Part shown: positions 1-5,753 of the stretch, piece by piece | How positions within the stretch are numbered: the stretch's first letter is position 1 | How the letters are laid out: each line of letters opens with the position of its first letter | NCBI GenBank assembly: GCA_002413325.1 | Contig: DHWT01000165.1 | Location: 3,754 to 26,858, forward strand | From: Chitinophagaceae bacterium UBA5175 | GTDB lineage: Bacteria > Bacteroidota > Bacteroidia > Chitinophagales > Chitinophagaceae | Length of the DNA stretch: 23,105 bases | Direction of reading: 5' to 3' | Program-made: the position numbers and the translations under genes | Notes under the pieces: model-generated | The model's input: only the letters and a program-made list of their open reading frames with translations | What the model was told of the DNA's origin: nothing | Databases searched by the model: none

Positions 1-56
1 AGTTATGAATGATGAATGATGAGCGCAAGGCGTTCAGCGTTAAGCGTTCAGCGTTA
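1..56. repeat. Heptamer array downstream of cpsB (families B and C)
   Basis: Eight consecutive 7-bp units read in phase from base 1: AGTTATG, AATGATG, AATGATG, AGCGCAA, GGCGTTC, AGCGTTA, AGCGTTC, AGCGTTA. The first three belong to the A(G/A)TTATG family (two carry a TTA-to-TGA change) and the last five to the (A/G)GCGTT(A/C) family. The array begins at the window edge, so its true left end is unknown. It lies 13 bp beyond the cpsB stop codon (70-72), outside any recognised gene. Confidence 0.85.
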
Positions 57-69
57 ACCTCTTAGAAGC

Positions 70-810
70 CTATAACCCGGGATTCAAAAGAACGCCGGCA
101 TCTAACAATTTGTTAACAGTATTGGAAATGGTAGTGGAGGCACGCAGGATGTTGATGTGCCTTATGTTGTGAAGATCTGAACCTAAAAGACTTACATATC
201 CTTTTTTGATGAGATATTGGGCCAGCTCTTCCTGCTTTTTCCCATAATATCCGCAGAGGGAAAGCAGGTTCAGCTGGAATATGCAGTCCATATCGTGCAA
301 TTCGTCGTAGACATTCTTGTGGGCACCGAAATACAGGTACCGTTCGGGATGGGCAATGATCGGCTGGTATCCCTTGATCTGGAGTTTGAAGAGGGTGTCT
401 TTGAGATCCATCGGCTGGCGGATAAACGAGAATTCCACCAGCACCATATTATTATGGATGGTAAGCAGGGGGACATTATTTTCCAGCAGCTCATCCACAT
501 GCTCGTCCAGGTAATATTCAGCGGCTGCCCGGAATTCGACCTTCATTTCTGTTTCCGCCAGGCGCGCCCGTACAATCGCCGCCCCGTTTTCAATGATTTC
601 AGGTGTATTCTTAAACATCTCCCACTGCACATGGGGCGTAGCGATGAATTTACGGTAACCCAGGCTGTGCATCGCCCGGATCATCACGATCGACGATTCC
701 AGGTCTGTGGCGCCATCGTCAATACCCGGGATCAGGTGGTTATGCATATCCGTTACCAGGCCCGATAAATCAGCCGGCTCGTTCACTTTCTTTTTAAATA
801 GTCGAAACAT
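70..810 (-). CDS. cpsB: CpsB/YwqE-type PHP-domain protein-tyrosine phosphatase
   Basis: Predicted metal-dependent (Mn-type) phosphotyrosine phosphatase of the CpsB/CapC/YwqE family, a cytoplasmic regulator that dephosphorylates the tyrosine autokinase controlling polysaccharide chain length and export. The 246-residue length is normal. The PHP metal-binding signature is complete: HNH at residues 23-25, DD at 31-32, TPH at 58-60, HPER at 154-157, and SDLH at 211-214. The ATG at 810 fits, as the PHP core begins about 20 residues in, as usual. It is the last gene of the cluster seen here. The partner kinase is not in the window. A long inverted repeat made of heptamer repeats ends 4 nt upstream of the start codon and could limit its translation. 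The family assignment is strong; the substrate is inferred from the family. Confidence 0.93.
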   Translation of the reverse strand: MFRLFKKKVNEPADLSGLVTDMHNHLIPGIDDGATDLESSIVMIRAMHSLGYRKFIATPHVQWEMFKNTPEIIENGAAIVRARLAETEMKVEFRAAAEYYLDEHVDELLENNVPLLTIHNNMVLVEFSFIRQPMDLKDTLFKLQIKGYQPIIAHPERYLYFGAHKNVYDELHDMDCIFQLNLLSLCGYYGKKQEELAQYLIKKGYVSLLGSDLHNIRHINILRASTTISNTVNKLLDAGVLLNPGL

Positions 811-813
811 TTC

Positions 814-876
814 AGTTGACGGTTGACAGTTGACGGTTGACGGATCCCAATTGAAGGTTAATCGTTATCCGTTGAA
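814..876. repeat. GTTGAC heptamer array plus degenerate units, cpsB-fcl gap
   Basis: Four clean units, AGTTGAC, GGTTGAC, AGTTGAC, GGTTGAC, occupy 814-841. Continuing in the same 7-bp phase are GGATCCC, AATTGAA, GGTTAAT, CGTTATC and CGTTGAA (842-876), which look like decayed units of the same family, although that reading is less certain. The array starts 3 bp from the cpsB start codon. Confidence 0.8.
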
Positions 877-960
877 AGTAAATAATTAATTTATTAAAAT
901 GAGTGATTGTTTTTGAATTGATAATTGACCACCGTCAACTGTCAACTGTCAACCGTCAAC
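815..960 (-). promoter_or_regulatory. 29-bp inverted repeat between fcl and cpsB (potential long mRNA hairpin)
   Basis: Positions 815-843 and 932-960 are reverse complements at 28 of 29 positions, with a loop of 88 nt (844-931). Both arms are built from the GGTTGAC/AGTTGAC heptamer family in opposite orientations. In the minus-strand mRNA the first arm covers the last codons and stop of fcl, and the second arm ends 4 nt before the cpsB ATG. There is no U-tract after the stem, so it is not a standard intrinsic terminator. It could shield the fcl 3' end from decay or restrict translation of cpsB. The pairing is seen in the sequence; the role is inference. Confidence 0.6.
931..958. repeat. Inverted GTTGAC heptamer array overlapping the fcl 3' end
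   Basis: Four 7-bp units, ACCGTCA, ACTGTCA, ACTGTCA, ACCGTCA, are the reverse complement of the family at 814-841. The array overlaps the coding end of fcl: the last residues (LTVDS) and the TGA stop (942-944) are written in repeat units. This is the only array in the window in this orientation. Confidence 0.9.
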
Positions 961-1880
961 TTCTTCAGGTACCCTGTATACACCGACCGGATCCCTTCTT
1001 CCAGTGAAATGCGCGCCTGCCAGCCCATGGACTTCATTTTACTTACGTCCATCAGTTTGCGGGGCGTACCATCGGGTTTGGAAATATCTTTTTGGATACT
1101 TCCTGAATAACCGGTAATGCGGGCAATGAGTTCCGCCAGTTCCAGGATACTGAGGTCCGTTCCCGTACCGACATTTACCAGACCGGGTTCATTATAAGTT
1201 TCCATCAGGAAAACACAGGCATCGGCGAGGTCGTCCACGTGCAGGAATTCCCTTTTCGGTTCCCCCGTTCCCCAGATCGTCACAAAGGGTTCCTGATTGA
1301 TTTTTGCTTCGTGAAATTTCCTGATCAGGGCCGGGAGCACGTGAGAATTTTTCAGATCATAATGATCGTTCGGGCCGTAGAGGTTGGTTGGCATGGCGGA
1401 AATAAAATTACAACCGTACTGTGCCCGGAACGCGTCGCAGAGTTTGATTCCGGCGATCTTGGCGATGGCATAGGGTTCATTGGTATGTTCCAGCAGGCCC
1501 GTCAGCAGGTAATCCTCCTTCAAAGGCTGCGGGGCCATTTTCGGGTAGATACAGGATGAACCGAGGAACATCAGTTTCTTTACCTGACACTTCCAGGCCG
1601 CATGAATGATATTGCTTTCGATCATCAGGTTATCATAGAGAAAATCTGCCCGGTAGGTATCGTTGGCCAAAATGCCGCCTACTTTGGCCGCAGCGAGAAA
1701 AACATAATCCGGCTTTTCCCTTTCAAAAAAAACATGCACGGCTTCCTGGTTGCGCAGGTCCAGCTCCTCCGAGGTTTTAAGGACGAGATTTTTGAACCCG
1801 TCCCGTTCCAGCTTTCTCTTTATGGCTGAACCCACCATGCCGCGGTGGCCGGCGATGTAAATTTTATCTCTATTGTTCAT
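942..1880 (-). CDS. fcl: GDP-L-fucose synthase (GDP-4-keto-6-deoxymannose 3,5-epimerase-4-reductase)
   Basis: Catalyses the last step of GDP-L-fucose synthesis: 3,5-epimerisation and NADPH-dependent 4-reduction of GDP-4-keto-6-deoxy-D-mannose in the cytoplasm. It is an extended SDR of 312 residues, the normal length. Visible are the nucleotide-binding GHRGMVG (11-17), SSC with Cys110, YxxxK at Tyr137/Lys141, and NDHYDLKNSH ending in His180; Cys110 and His180 correspond to the Cys/His acid-base pair of the family. It lies immediately downstream of gmd, the enzyme that makes its substrate. The C-terminal residues LTVDS and the stop codon lie inside a heptamer repeat, so the native end has probably been replaced or extended by the repeat. 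The 79-bp gap to gmd is also filled by heptamers. Confidence 0.96.
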   Translation of the reverse strand: MNNRDKIYIAGHRGMVGSAIKRKLERDGFKNLVLKTSEELDLRNQEAVHVFFEREKPDYVFLAAAKVGGILANDTYRADFLYDNLMIESNIIHAAWKCQVKKLMFLGSSCIYPKMAPQPLKEDYLLTGLLEHTNEPYAIAKIAGIKLCDAFRAQYGCNFISAMPTNLYGPNDHYDLKNSHVLPALIRKFHEAKINQEPFVTIWGTGEPKREFLHVDDLADACVFLMETYNEPGLVNVGTGTDLSILELAELIARITGYSGSIQKDISKPDGTPRKLMDVSKMKSMGWQARISLEEGIRSVYTGYLKKLTVDS

Positions 1881-1893
1881 TTATTTCGTTGGC

Positions 1894-1956
1894 AATTATG
1901 AATTATGAGTTATGAGTTATGAATTATAAGCGTTAGGCGTTAAGCATTCAGCGTTC
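1894..1956. repeat. In-phase composite heptamer array, fcl-gmd gap
   Basis: Nine uninterrupted 7-bp units: AATTATG, AATTATG, AGTTATG, AGTTATG, AATTATA (1894-1928), followed without a break or phase change by AGCGTTA, GGCGTTA, AGCATTC, AGCGTTC (1929-1956). It fills most of the 79-bp gap and ends 3 bp before the gmd stop codon (1960-1962). Confidence 0.95.
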
Positions 1957-1959
1957 AGC

Positions 1960-3075
1960 TTATTCATGCTGGTTTTTGATTCTAAAACCGGATTCTCTCA
2001 GCAGTTTTTCCCTCCTGAATAGATCCAGGTCTGCGTGCACCATTTCTTTTACAAGTGCGGGCAAATCATATTTGGGAACCCATCCGAGTTTTTCACGGGC
2101 CTTGGTGGGATCGCCGATTAACAAATCCACTTCCGTCGGACGAAAATAGTCTGGGTCTACGACCACCAGCTTTTTCCCCTTCTCCAAATGAAACGCAGGA
2201 TCTGAACAGGACACCACTTCTCCGTACTCCCCGTCATCCTTCCCTTTGAATGCAAGCTCCACGCCAATTTCGGCAAATGCCATCTTTACAAAATCGCGGA
2301 CCGTGGTCGTAACACCGGTGGCAATCACATAATCTTCCGGTTCATCCTGCTGCAGGATCCGCCACATCGCTTCCACATAATCCTTCGCATGACCCCAGTC
2401 GCGGCGGGCATTGAGGTTTCCGAGGAAAAGTTTTTCCTGGAGACCCAACCCGATCTTGGCTACCGCCCGGGTTATTTTCCTGGTTACAAAGGTTTCCCCG
2501 CGCAAAGGGGACTCATGATTAAACAAAATGCCATTGGCAGCAAACATTTTATACGCTTCCCGGTAGTTTACGGTTATCCAGTATGCATACAGTTTGGCCA
2601 CGGCATAAGGTGAACGCGGATAAAACGGCGTGGTCTCCGACTGGGGAACGGCCTGTACCAGTCCGTATAATTCAGAAGTCGAAGCCTGGTATACTTTTGT
2701 TTTCTTTACAAGGCCCAGCAATCTAACGGCCTCTAATAAGCGCAAAGTACCAATGCCGTCGGCATTGGCCGTATATTCGGGGGTTTCAAAACTCACGTGC
2801 ACATGACTCATCGCACCGAGGTTATAAATTTCATCGGGCTTGGTTTCCTGGATGATCCGGATGAGGTTGGTGCTGTCGGTCAGGTCTCCGTAGTGCAGCC
2901 TGAAATGAATATTTTTTTCGTGTGGATCCTGGTAGAGATGGTCAATCCGATCCGTATTGAACAACGAGCTTCTCCTTTTGATCCCGTGAACCTGGTATCC
3001 CTTTTCCAGCAGGAGTTCGCTGAGGTAAGCCCCGTCCTGGCCGGTGACGCCTGTTATCAATGCAACTTTCGACAT
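1960..3075 (-). CDS. gmd: GDP-mannose 4,6-dehydratase
   Basis: Converts GDP-D-mannose to GDP-4-keto-6-deoxy-D-mannose, the committed step towards GDP-L-fucose. The 371-residue length is typical. The Rossmann motif GVTGQDG is at residues 9-15, and the catalytic set reads Thr133, Glu135 (STSELYG), Tyr157 and Lys161 (YAVAK). The RR and SSLFNTDR segment around residues 34-43 and RRDWGHAKDYVEAMW further on are diagnostic for Gmd. The start at 3075 puts the nucleotide-binding strand at residue 4, as expected. It follows the GT2 gene after only 9 bp and precedes fcl, its usual partner. Nothing in the protein looks damaged. Confidence 0.97.
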   Translation of the reverse strand: MSKVALITGVTGQDGAYLSELLLEKGYQVHGIKRRSSLFNTDRIDHLYQDPHEKNIHFRLHYGDLTDSTNLIRIIQETKPDEIYNLGAMSHVHVSFETPEYTANADGIGTLRLLEAVRLLGLVKKTKVYQASTSELYGLVQAVPQSETTPFYPRSPYAVAKLYAYWITVNYREAYKMFAANGILFNHESPLRGETFVTRKITRAVAKIGLGLQEKLFLGNLNARRDWGHAKDYVEAMWRILQQDEPEDYVIATGVTTTVRDFVKMAFAEIGVELAFKGKDDGEYGEVVSCSDPAFHLEKGKKLVVVDPDYFRPTEVDLLIGDPTKAREKLGWVPKYDLPALVKEMVHADLDLFRREKLLRESGFRIKNQHE

Positions 3076-3084
3076 AATGATCTG

Positions 3085-3834
3085 TTACTTTAAGAACTGC
3101 GTAATTTTTCGCAGTGGTTTCAAATATAATGTAAAAAAATAAGGCTTCAGCCCATTAATGCGCCAGGCTTTCCGGTCCTCCTGGTTTGCACGGATCCGGT
3201 TACCAACTGATGCATTACTCATACCGCCGGTCCGCATTCTCACCATAACCTGCGGAATATAGGCTGCCTTCATCCGGTGTTTCACCAAAATACGCAGCAT
3301 CATTTCGTAATCCGCCGCCGACCGGAGGCTGGTATCAAAAAGTCCGACCTGGTCATAAACTGTTTTCCGTACAAAAAAACTGGGGTGTGGCGGCATCCAT
3401 CCCCAGAAAAAAGAGTGCGGGTGGTATGCTCCCGCTTTCCAGGTGCGGGTAACCCGGGATGTATTTTGCGCATCCACATATTGAATATCCCCGTAACTGG
3501 CCTGAACAGAAGGGTTTTCAAAAACCCGGGCCACTTCGGATATCACGCTGGCATGCTCATATATATCATCTGAATTCAGGATGCCGATGATATCCCCGGT
3601 GGCTGCGCGAATTCCCTTGTTCATCGCATCGTATATACCTTCATCCTTTTCAGAAATCAAGGTGGCAGTATGCGGGTATTGTTGAACAATATCCAGGGTA
3701 TCGTCCTTCGAATGTCCGTCCACAATGATATGTTCAATATGCCCGTAATCCTGCTCTTCCACGGAACGCATGGTTTCAGCAACCGTTTCTTCGCTGTTAT
3801 AGGTAGCTGTTATGATGGAAACGCGGAGGGGCAT
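3085..3834 (-). CDS. Family 2 glycosyltransferase (WcaE-like)
   Basis: Inverting GT-A glycosyltransferase of family GT2, predicted to add one sugar to the lipid-linked repeat unit at the cytoplasmic membrane face. It has 249 residues, close to E. coli WcaE. Visible are the N-terminal SIITATYNSEET strand and loop (6-17), IIVDGHSKDDT (36-46), the EGIYDAMNKGI segment (65-75) shared by WcaE-like enzymes, and the donor/metal motif NSDD (87-90). No transmembrane segment is evident. Its place between the WcaF-like acetyltransferase and gmd resembles the colanic acid arrangement, which makes a fucosyl- or galactosyl-type transfer plausible, but donor and acceptor cannot be read from the sequence. The stretch just upstream of the ATG is the start of the longest heptamer array in the window. 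Confidence 0.9.
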   Translation of the reverse strand: MPLRVSIITATYNSEETVAETMRSVEEQDYGHIEHIIVDGHSKDDTLDIVQQYPHTATLISEKDEGIYDAMNKGIRAATGDIIGILNSDDIYEHASVISEVARVFENPSVQASYGDIQYVDAQNTSRVTRTWKAGAYHPHSFFWGWMPPHPSFFVRKTVYDQVGLFDTSLRSAADYEMMLRILVKHRMKAAYIPQVMVRMRTGGMSNASVGNRIRANQEDRKAWRINGLKPYFFTLYLKPLRKITQFLK

Positions 3835-3836
3835 TT

Positions 3837-3955
3837 GGTTGACGGTTGACGGTTGACGGTTATGAGTTATGAGTTATGAGTTATGAGTTATGAGTTATGA
3901 ATTATGAGTTATGAATTATGAGCGTTAGGCGTTAAGCGTTAGGCGTTAACCGTTG
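3837..3955. repeat. Longest composite heptamer array: 17 in-phase units of three families
   Basis: Seventeen consecutive 7-bp units: GGTTGAC three times (3837-3857), a hybrid unit GGTTATG (3858-3864), eight A(G/A)TTATG units (3865-3920), AGCGTTA, GGCGTTA, AGCGTTA, GGCGTTA (3921-3948), and ACCGTTG (3949-3955). There is no phase break between families. It fills the whole gap between the GT2 start (3834) and the WcaF-like gene, whose stop codon (3946-3948) and last two residues lie inside the final units. Confidence 0.97.
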
Positions 3956-4494
3956 ATTTCCCGGTTGCGGACGAATATTGCGGGATTCCCTGAATAAATT
4001 TTCATTTCCTCCATATCTTTTGTCGCTACCGAATTAACGGTCAGGATAGAATGAGATTTACAAACCACACCGGGGCATACGATGGCTTTCGCGCATATCC
4101 AGACACCATCCTCTATTTTCACCTGATCATATTTAGGCGGGAAATTACTTTTGGTATAATCGTGGTTTCCCGTTAACAGAATGGCTCCCTGTGAAAGGCA
4201 TACATGATTGCCGATAACCACCTGTTCGATATTATCAATCCATACCTCCTCGCCAATCCAGCAATGATTACCTACGATTAACCTCCAGGGGTTTTTAATT
4301 CTGACCAAAGGCTTGATAATGACCCCGACACCCACTTTTGCCCCAAAAAACCGTAAAAGCATTACTTTGAATTTTGAAGGAAACGGAATGCTGCTGAAAA
4401 AAATGAAATAATTAACCAGGTACCAGGTCAGGACCTTGAACTTTGGTCCCGCGCGATAATCTCCTATTGAGTATTTAGAAAGATCTGTTTGCAT
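3946..4494 (-). CDS. wcaF: WcaF-like O-acetyltransferase (left-handed beta-helix)
   Basis: Acetyl-CoA-dependent O-acetyltransferase of the hexapeptide-repeat family, predicted to acetylate a sugar of the repeat unit in the cytoplasm. At 182 residues it has the same length as E. coli WcaF and the same layout: MQTDLSKYS start, a hydrophobic stretch at 22-34, LLRFFGAKVG (46-55), isoleucine/valine-rich hexapeptide rungs (57-105), the likely catalytic His111 in TGNHDY, and a C-terminal GNPA segment. The stop codon and the final Asn-Gly are written in heptamer repeat units. A decayed copy of the first 35 bp around the start lies 41 bp upstream with its ATG changed to AGG, which supports 4494 as the functional start. 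Confidence 0.93.
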   Translation of the reverse strand: MQTDLSKYSIGDYRAGPKFKVLTWYLVNYFIFFSSIPFPSKFKVMLLRFFGAKVGVGVIIKPLVRIKNPWRLIVGNHCWIGEEVWIDNIEQVVIGNHVCLSQGAILLTGNHDYTKSNFPPKYDQVKIEDGVWICAKAIVCPGVVCKSHSILTVNSVATKDMEEMKIYSGNPAIFVRNREING

Positions 4495-4546
4495 AAATCC
4501 TATCGTTCAGCGTATTTAGAAAGACCTGTTTGCCTAAATTCTATCG
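4471..4546. repeat. Tandem duplication of the wcaF 5' end (two 35-bp copies, 41-bp spacing)
   Basis: Positions 4471-4505 and 4512-4546 match at 32 of 35 bases. The left copy contains the real start codon of the WcaF-like gene and its codons 1-8; the right copy, upstream in transcription, has the corresponding ATG changed to AGG and is non-coding. The copies differ by three substitutions and no indels, so the duplication is not brand-new. Confidence 0.9.
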
Positions 4547-4744
4547 ACTATGTCCCGGAATCAAACTGGCATACAACCTGTTGTGGAATAATCCGAAATT
4601 CCGGTTCACGCCGGTTTATGACCAGCACGAGTTCCTTTTTTCTCTGGTAGCACGGGTTTTTTTTCCCGGCGGCAGGGTTTTCCTTCCCCGATATTATTTT
4701 TTTTCTGCCAGGATTGCCAGATCAGGAATTAAAATCTAAAAAAT
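4547..4744. other. Unassigned gap between methyltransferase and wcaF
   Basis: About 200 bp between the duplicated wcaF 5' end and the methyltransferase stop. It contains several homopolymer runs (T8 at about 4665-4672 and 4697-4704) and short GC-rich inversions, but no minus-strand reading frame of note, no heptamer array and no convincing intrinsic terminator. The plus strand is open over 4530-4739 with a low-complexity Phe/Arg-rich translation that I do not accept as a gene. It could be the remnant of a deleted gene or hold an internal promoter. Confidence 0.4.
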
Positions 4745-5620
4745 TCAGGGTTTTACAAATTTCGTAATTACCAGCAATTCCTCGCCAGACAGATCATCCG
4801 TCAGGGATTCCTGCAATTGTAAAGGATGTATATTTTCAAAGTTGATGGGGCTGCTGCCAATATAATACGGCTGGTTCCGGAAGATATGCCTGTAAAAATC
4901 CCCGTTCAGAAAATTCGGATGCACTTTCCCCCAGAACCGGTGAAATGTTTCCTGGTTTTTGAGTCTGAATGCCGGGCTGCCATTCGGACAAAACGCTACG
5001 AAATAGCCTCCGTTTATTAATAATGATTCTGCCAGACTGATCATTGACGCAATATCCGGATGATGCTCAATGACGTGGGAAGAGAAAAAAATATGATTTT
5101 CCTTCCTTAATAATTTTTCATCCATGCAAATATCCACTTCCAGATTTTCAATTCCATACGAAGCCCGGGATCTGGAAATTTCATATCCCTGAACCTGGTG
5201 CCCGGCCTGCTTAAACTGATACGATGTATATCCCCAACTCGAACCATAATCAATAATGCGCAATGATTTTTCCCCCGGAAATAATCGGGCAAACAAATCC
5301 AGATACCTGTCCGCATTTTTATTCCCAACGGTAAAACCCTCATCCTTCATTTTTTTTAACAGGGAAGGATCCGGCAAATCGGTGGTTATATTATCTGATT
5401 CCTGGTATTCCGTCTGATAAAAATCTGCGTTTTCTTCCTGTTTATCAACCGGATATCTGAAATATAAATGACAGTTCCGGCATTCCATCAATTTGGTTAC
5501 CAAATATTTTCTGTCAATTTCTTTACAGTTTTCGCTTTTACAATAGGTACACTGTATTTTCTGACCGGAGGCCAGTATGGAATCTAACAGGTATTTTATT
5601 TTTTGTTTATTAGTGAGCAT
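4745..5620 (-). CDS. Class I SAM-dependent methyltransferase with N-terminal zinc-ribbon-like motif
   Basis: Predicted S-adenosylmethionine-dependent methyltransferase, 291 residues. An N-terminal treble-Cys region has CxxC at Cys24/Cys27 and a second CxxC at Cys47/Cys50, as in sugar methyltransferases with a putative zinc-binding domain. The SAM-binding motif I is DYGSSWG (124-130), with acidic Glu147 at the end of the next strand (QGYEIS) and SSHVIEHHPD as a later motif. It is shorter than the TylC3/NovU-type C-methyltransferases (about 400 residues), so the C-terminal domain of that group is absent. Its place directly downstream of a CDP-deoxysugar module suggests it methylates that sugar or the completed glycan; whether C- or O-methylation cannot be said. 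A diverged copy of its own 5' end sits just upstream. Confidence 0.85.
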   Translation of the reverse strand: MLTNKQKIKYLLDSILASGQKIQCTYCKSENCKEIDRKYLVTKLMECRNCHLYFRYPVDKQEENADFYQTEYQESDNITTDLPDPSLLKKMKDEGFTVGNKNADRYLDLFARLFPGEKSLRIIDYGSSWGYTSYQFKQAGHQVQGYEISRSRASYGIENLEVDICMDEKLLRKENHIFFSSHVIEHHPDIASMISLAESLLINGGYFVAFCPNGSPAFRLKNQETFHRFWGKVHPNFLNGDFYRHIFRNQPYYIGSSPINFENIHPLQLQESLTDDLSGEELLVITKFVKP

Positions 5621-5718
5621 CCTGATTCGTATAGTTACATTGTATTTTCTGACCGGAGGCCATTATAGAATCAAACAGGTATTCTATTTTTAGTTTATTA
5701 GTAAGCATCCTGGTTCGT
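5543..5718. repeat. 88-bp tandem duplication of the methyltransferase 5' end
   Basis: Positions 5543-5630 and 5631-5718 are head-to-tail copies with 79 of 88 bases identical and no indels. The left copy holds the real start and codons 1-26 of the methyltransferase; the right copy (upstream in transcription) keeps an ATG and an open frame. Because 88 is not a multiple of three, the upstream copy runs out of frame into the gene. At least five of the nine differences change the encoded residue, as expected for a copy that is no longer selected. Confidence 0.95.
5610..5708 (-). pseudogene. Truncated upstream copy of the methyltransferase N-terminus (32-codon leader frame)
   Basis: The upstream copy of the 88-bp duplication encodes a 32-residue frame starting MLTNKLKIEY, which matches the methyltransferase N-terminus (MLTNKQKIKY) up to the first Cys of its zinc motif and then runs out of frame. 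It ends with TAA at 5610-5612, overlapping the true start codon (5618-5620). If translated it would act as a leader peptide whose termination lies across the downstream start, allowing translational coupling or interference. It may equally be an inert scar. Confidence 0.65.
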
Positions 5719-5753
5719 ATTCGATCCTATTATTCCCAACCGGCAAAATTTTA

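Noticed and set aside
217..768. Plus-strand open frame of 183 codons opposite cpsB
   Set aside because: It is antisense to a gene with complete PHP motifs; the open frame follows from the codon pattern of the real gene.
815..960. Inverted repeat as a rho-independent terminator
   Set aside because: The loop is 88 nt and no U-tract follows the second arm; the start codon of cpsB comes 4 nt later.
1..3955. Heptamer arrays as a CRISPR array
   Set aside because: Units are 7 bp and directly contiguous, with no 20-50 bp repeats or unique spacers and no cas genes.
4530..4739. Plus-strand open frame of 69 codons in the wcaF-methyltransferase gap
   Set aside because: Its translation is Phe/Arg-rich and low-complexity, it starts inside the decayed wcaF duplication, it runs against all neighbours, and it matches no family I know.
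5543..5718. Duplicated methyltransferase 5' end as an insertion-sequence target-site duplication
   Set aside because: At 88 bp it is far longer than usual target duplications, the copies are directly adjacent, and no inverted ends or transposase remnants are present.
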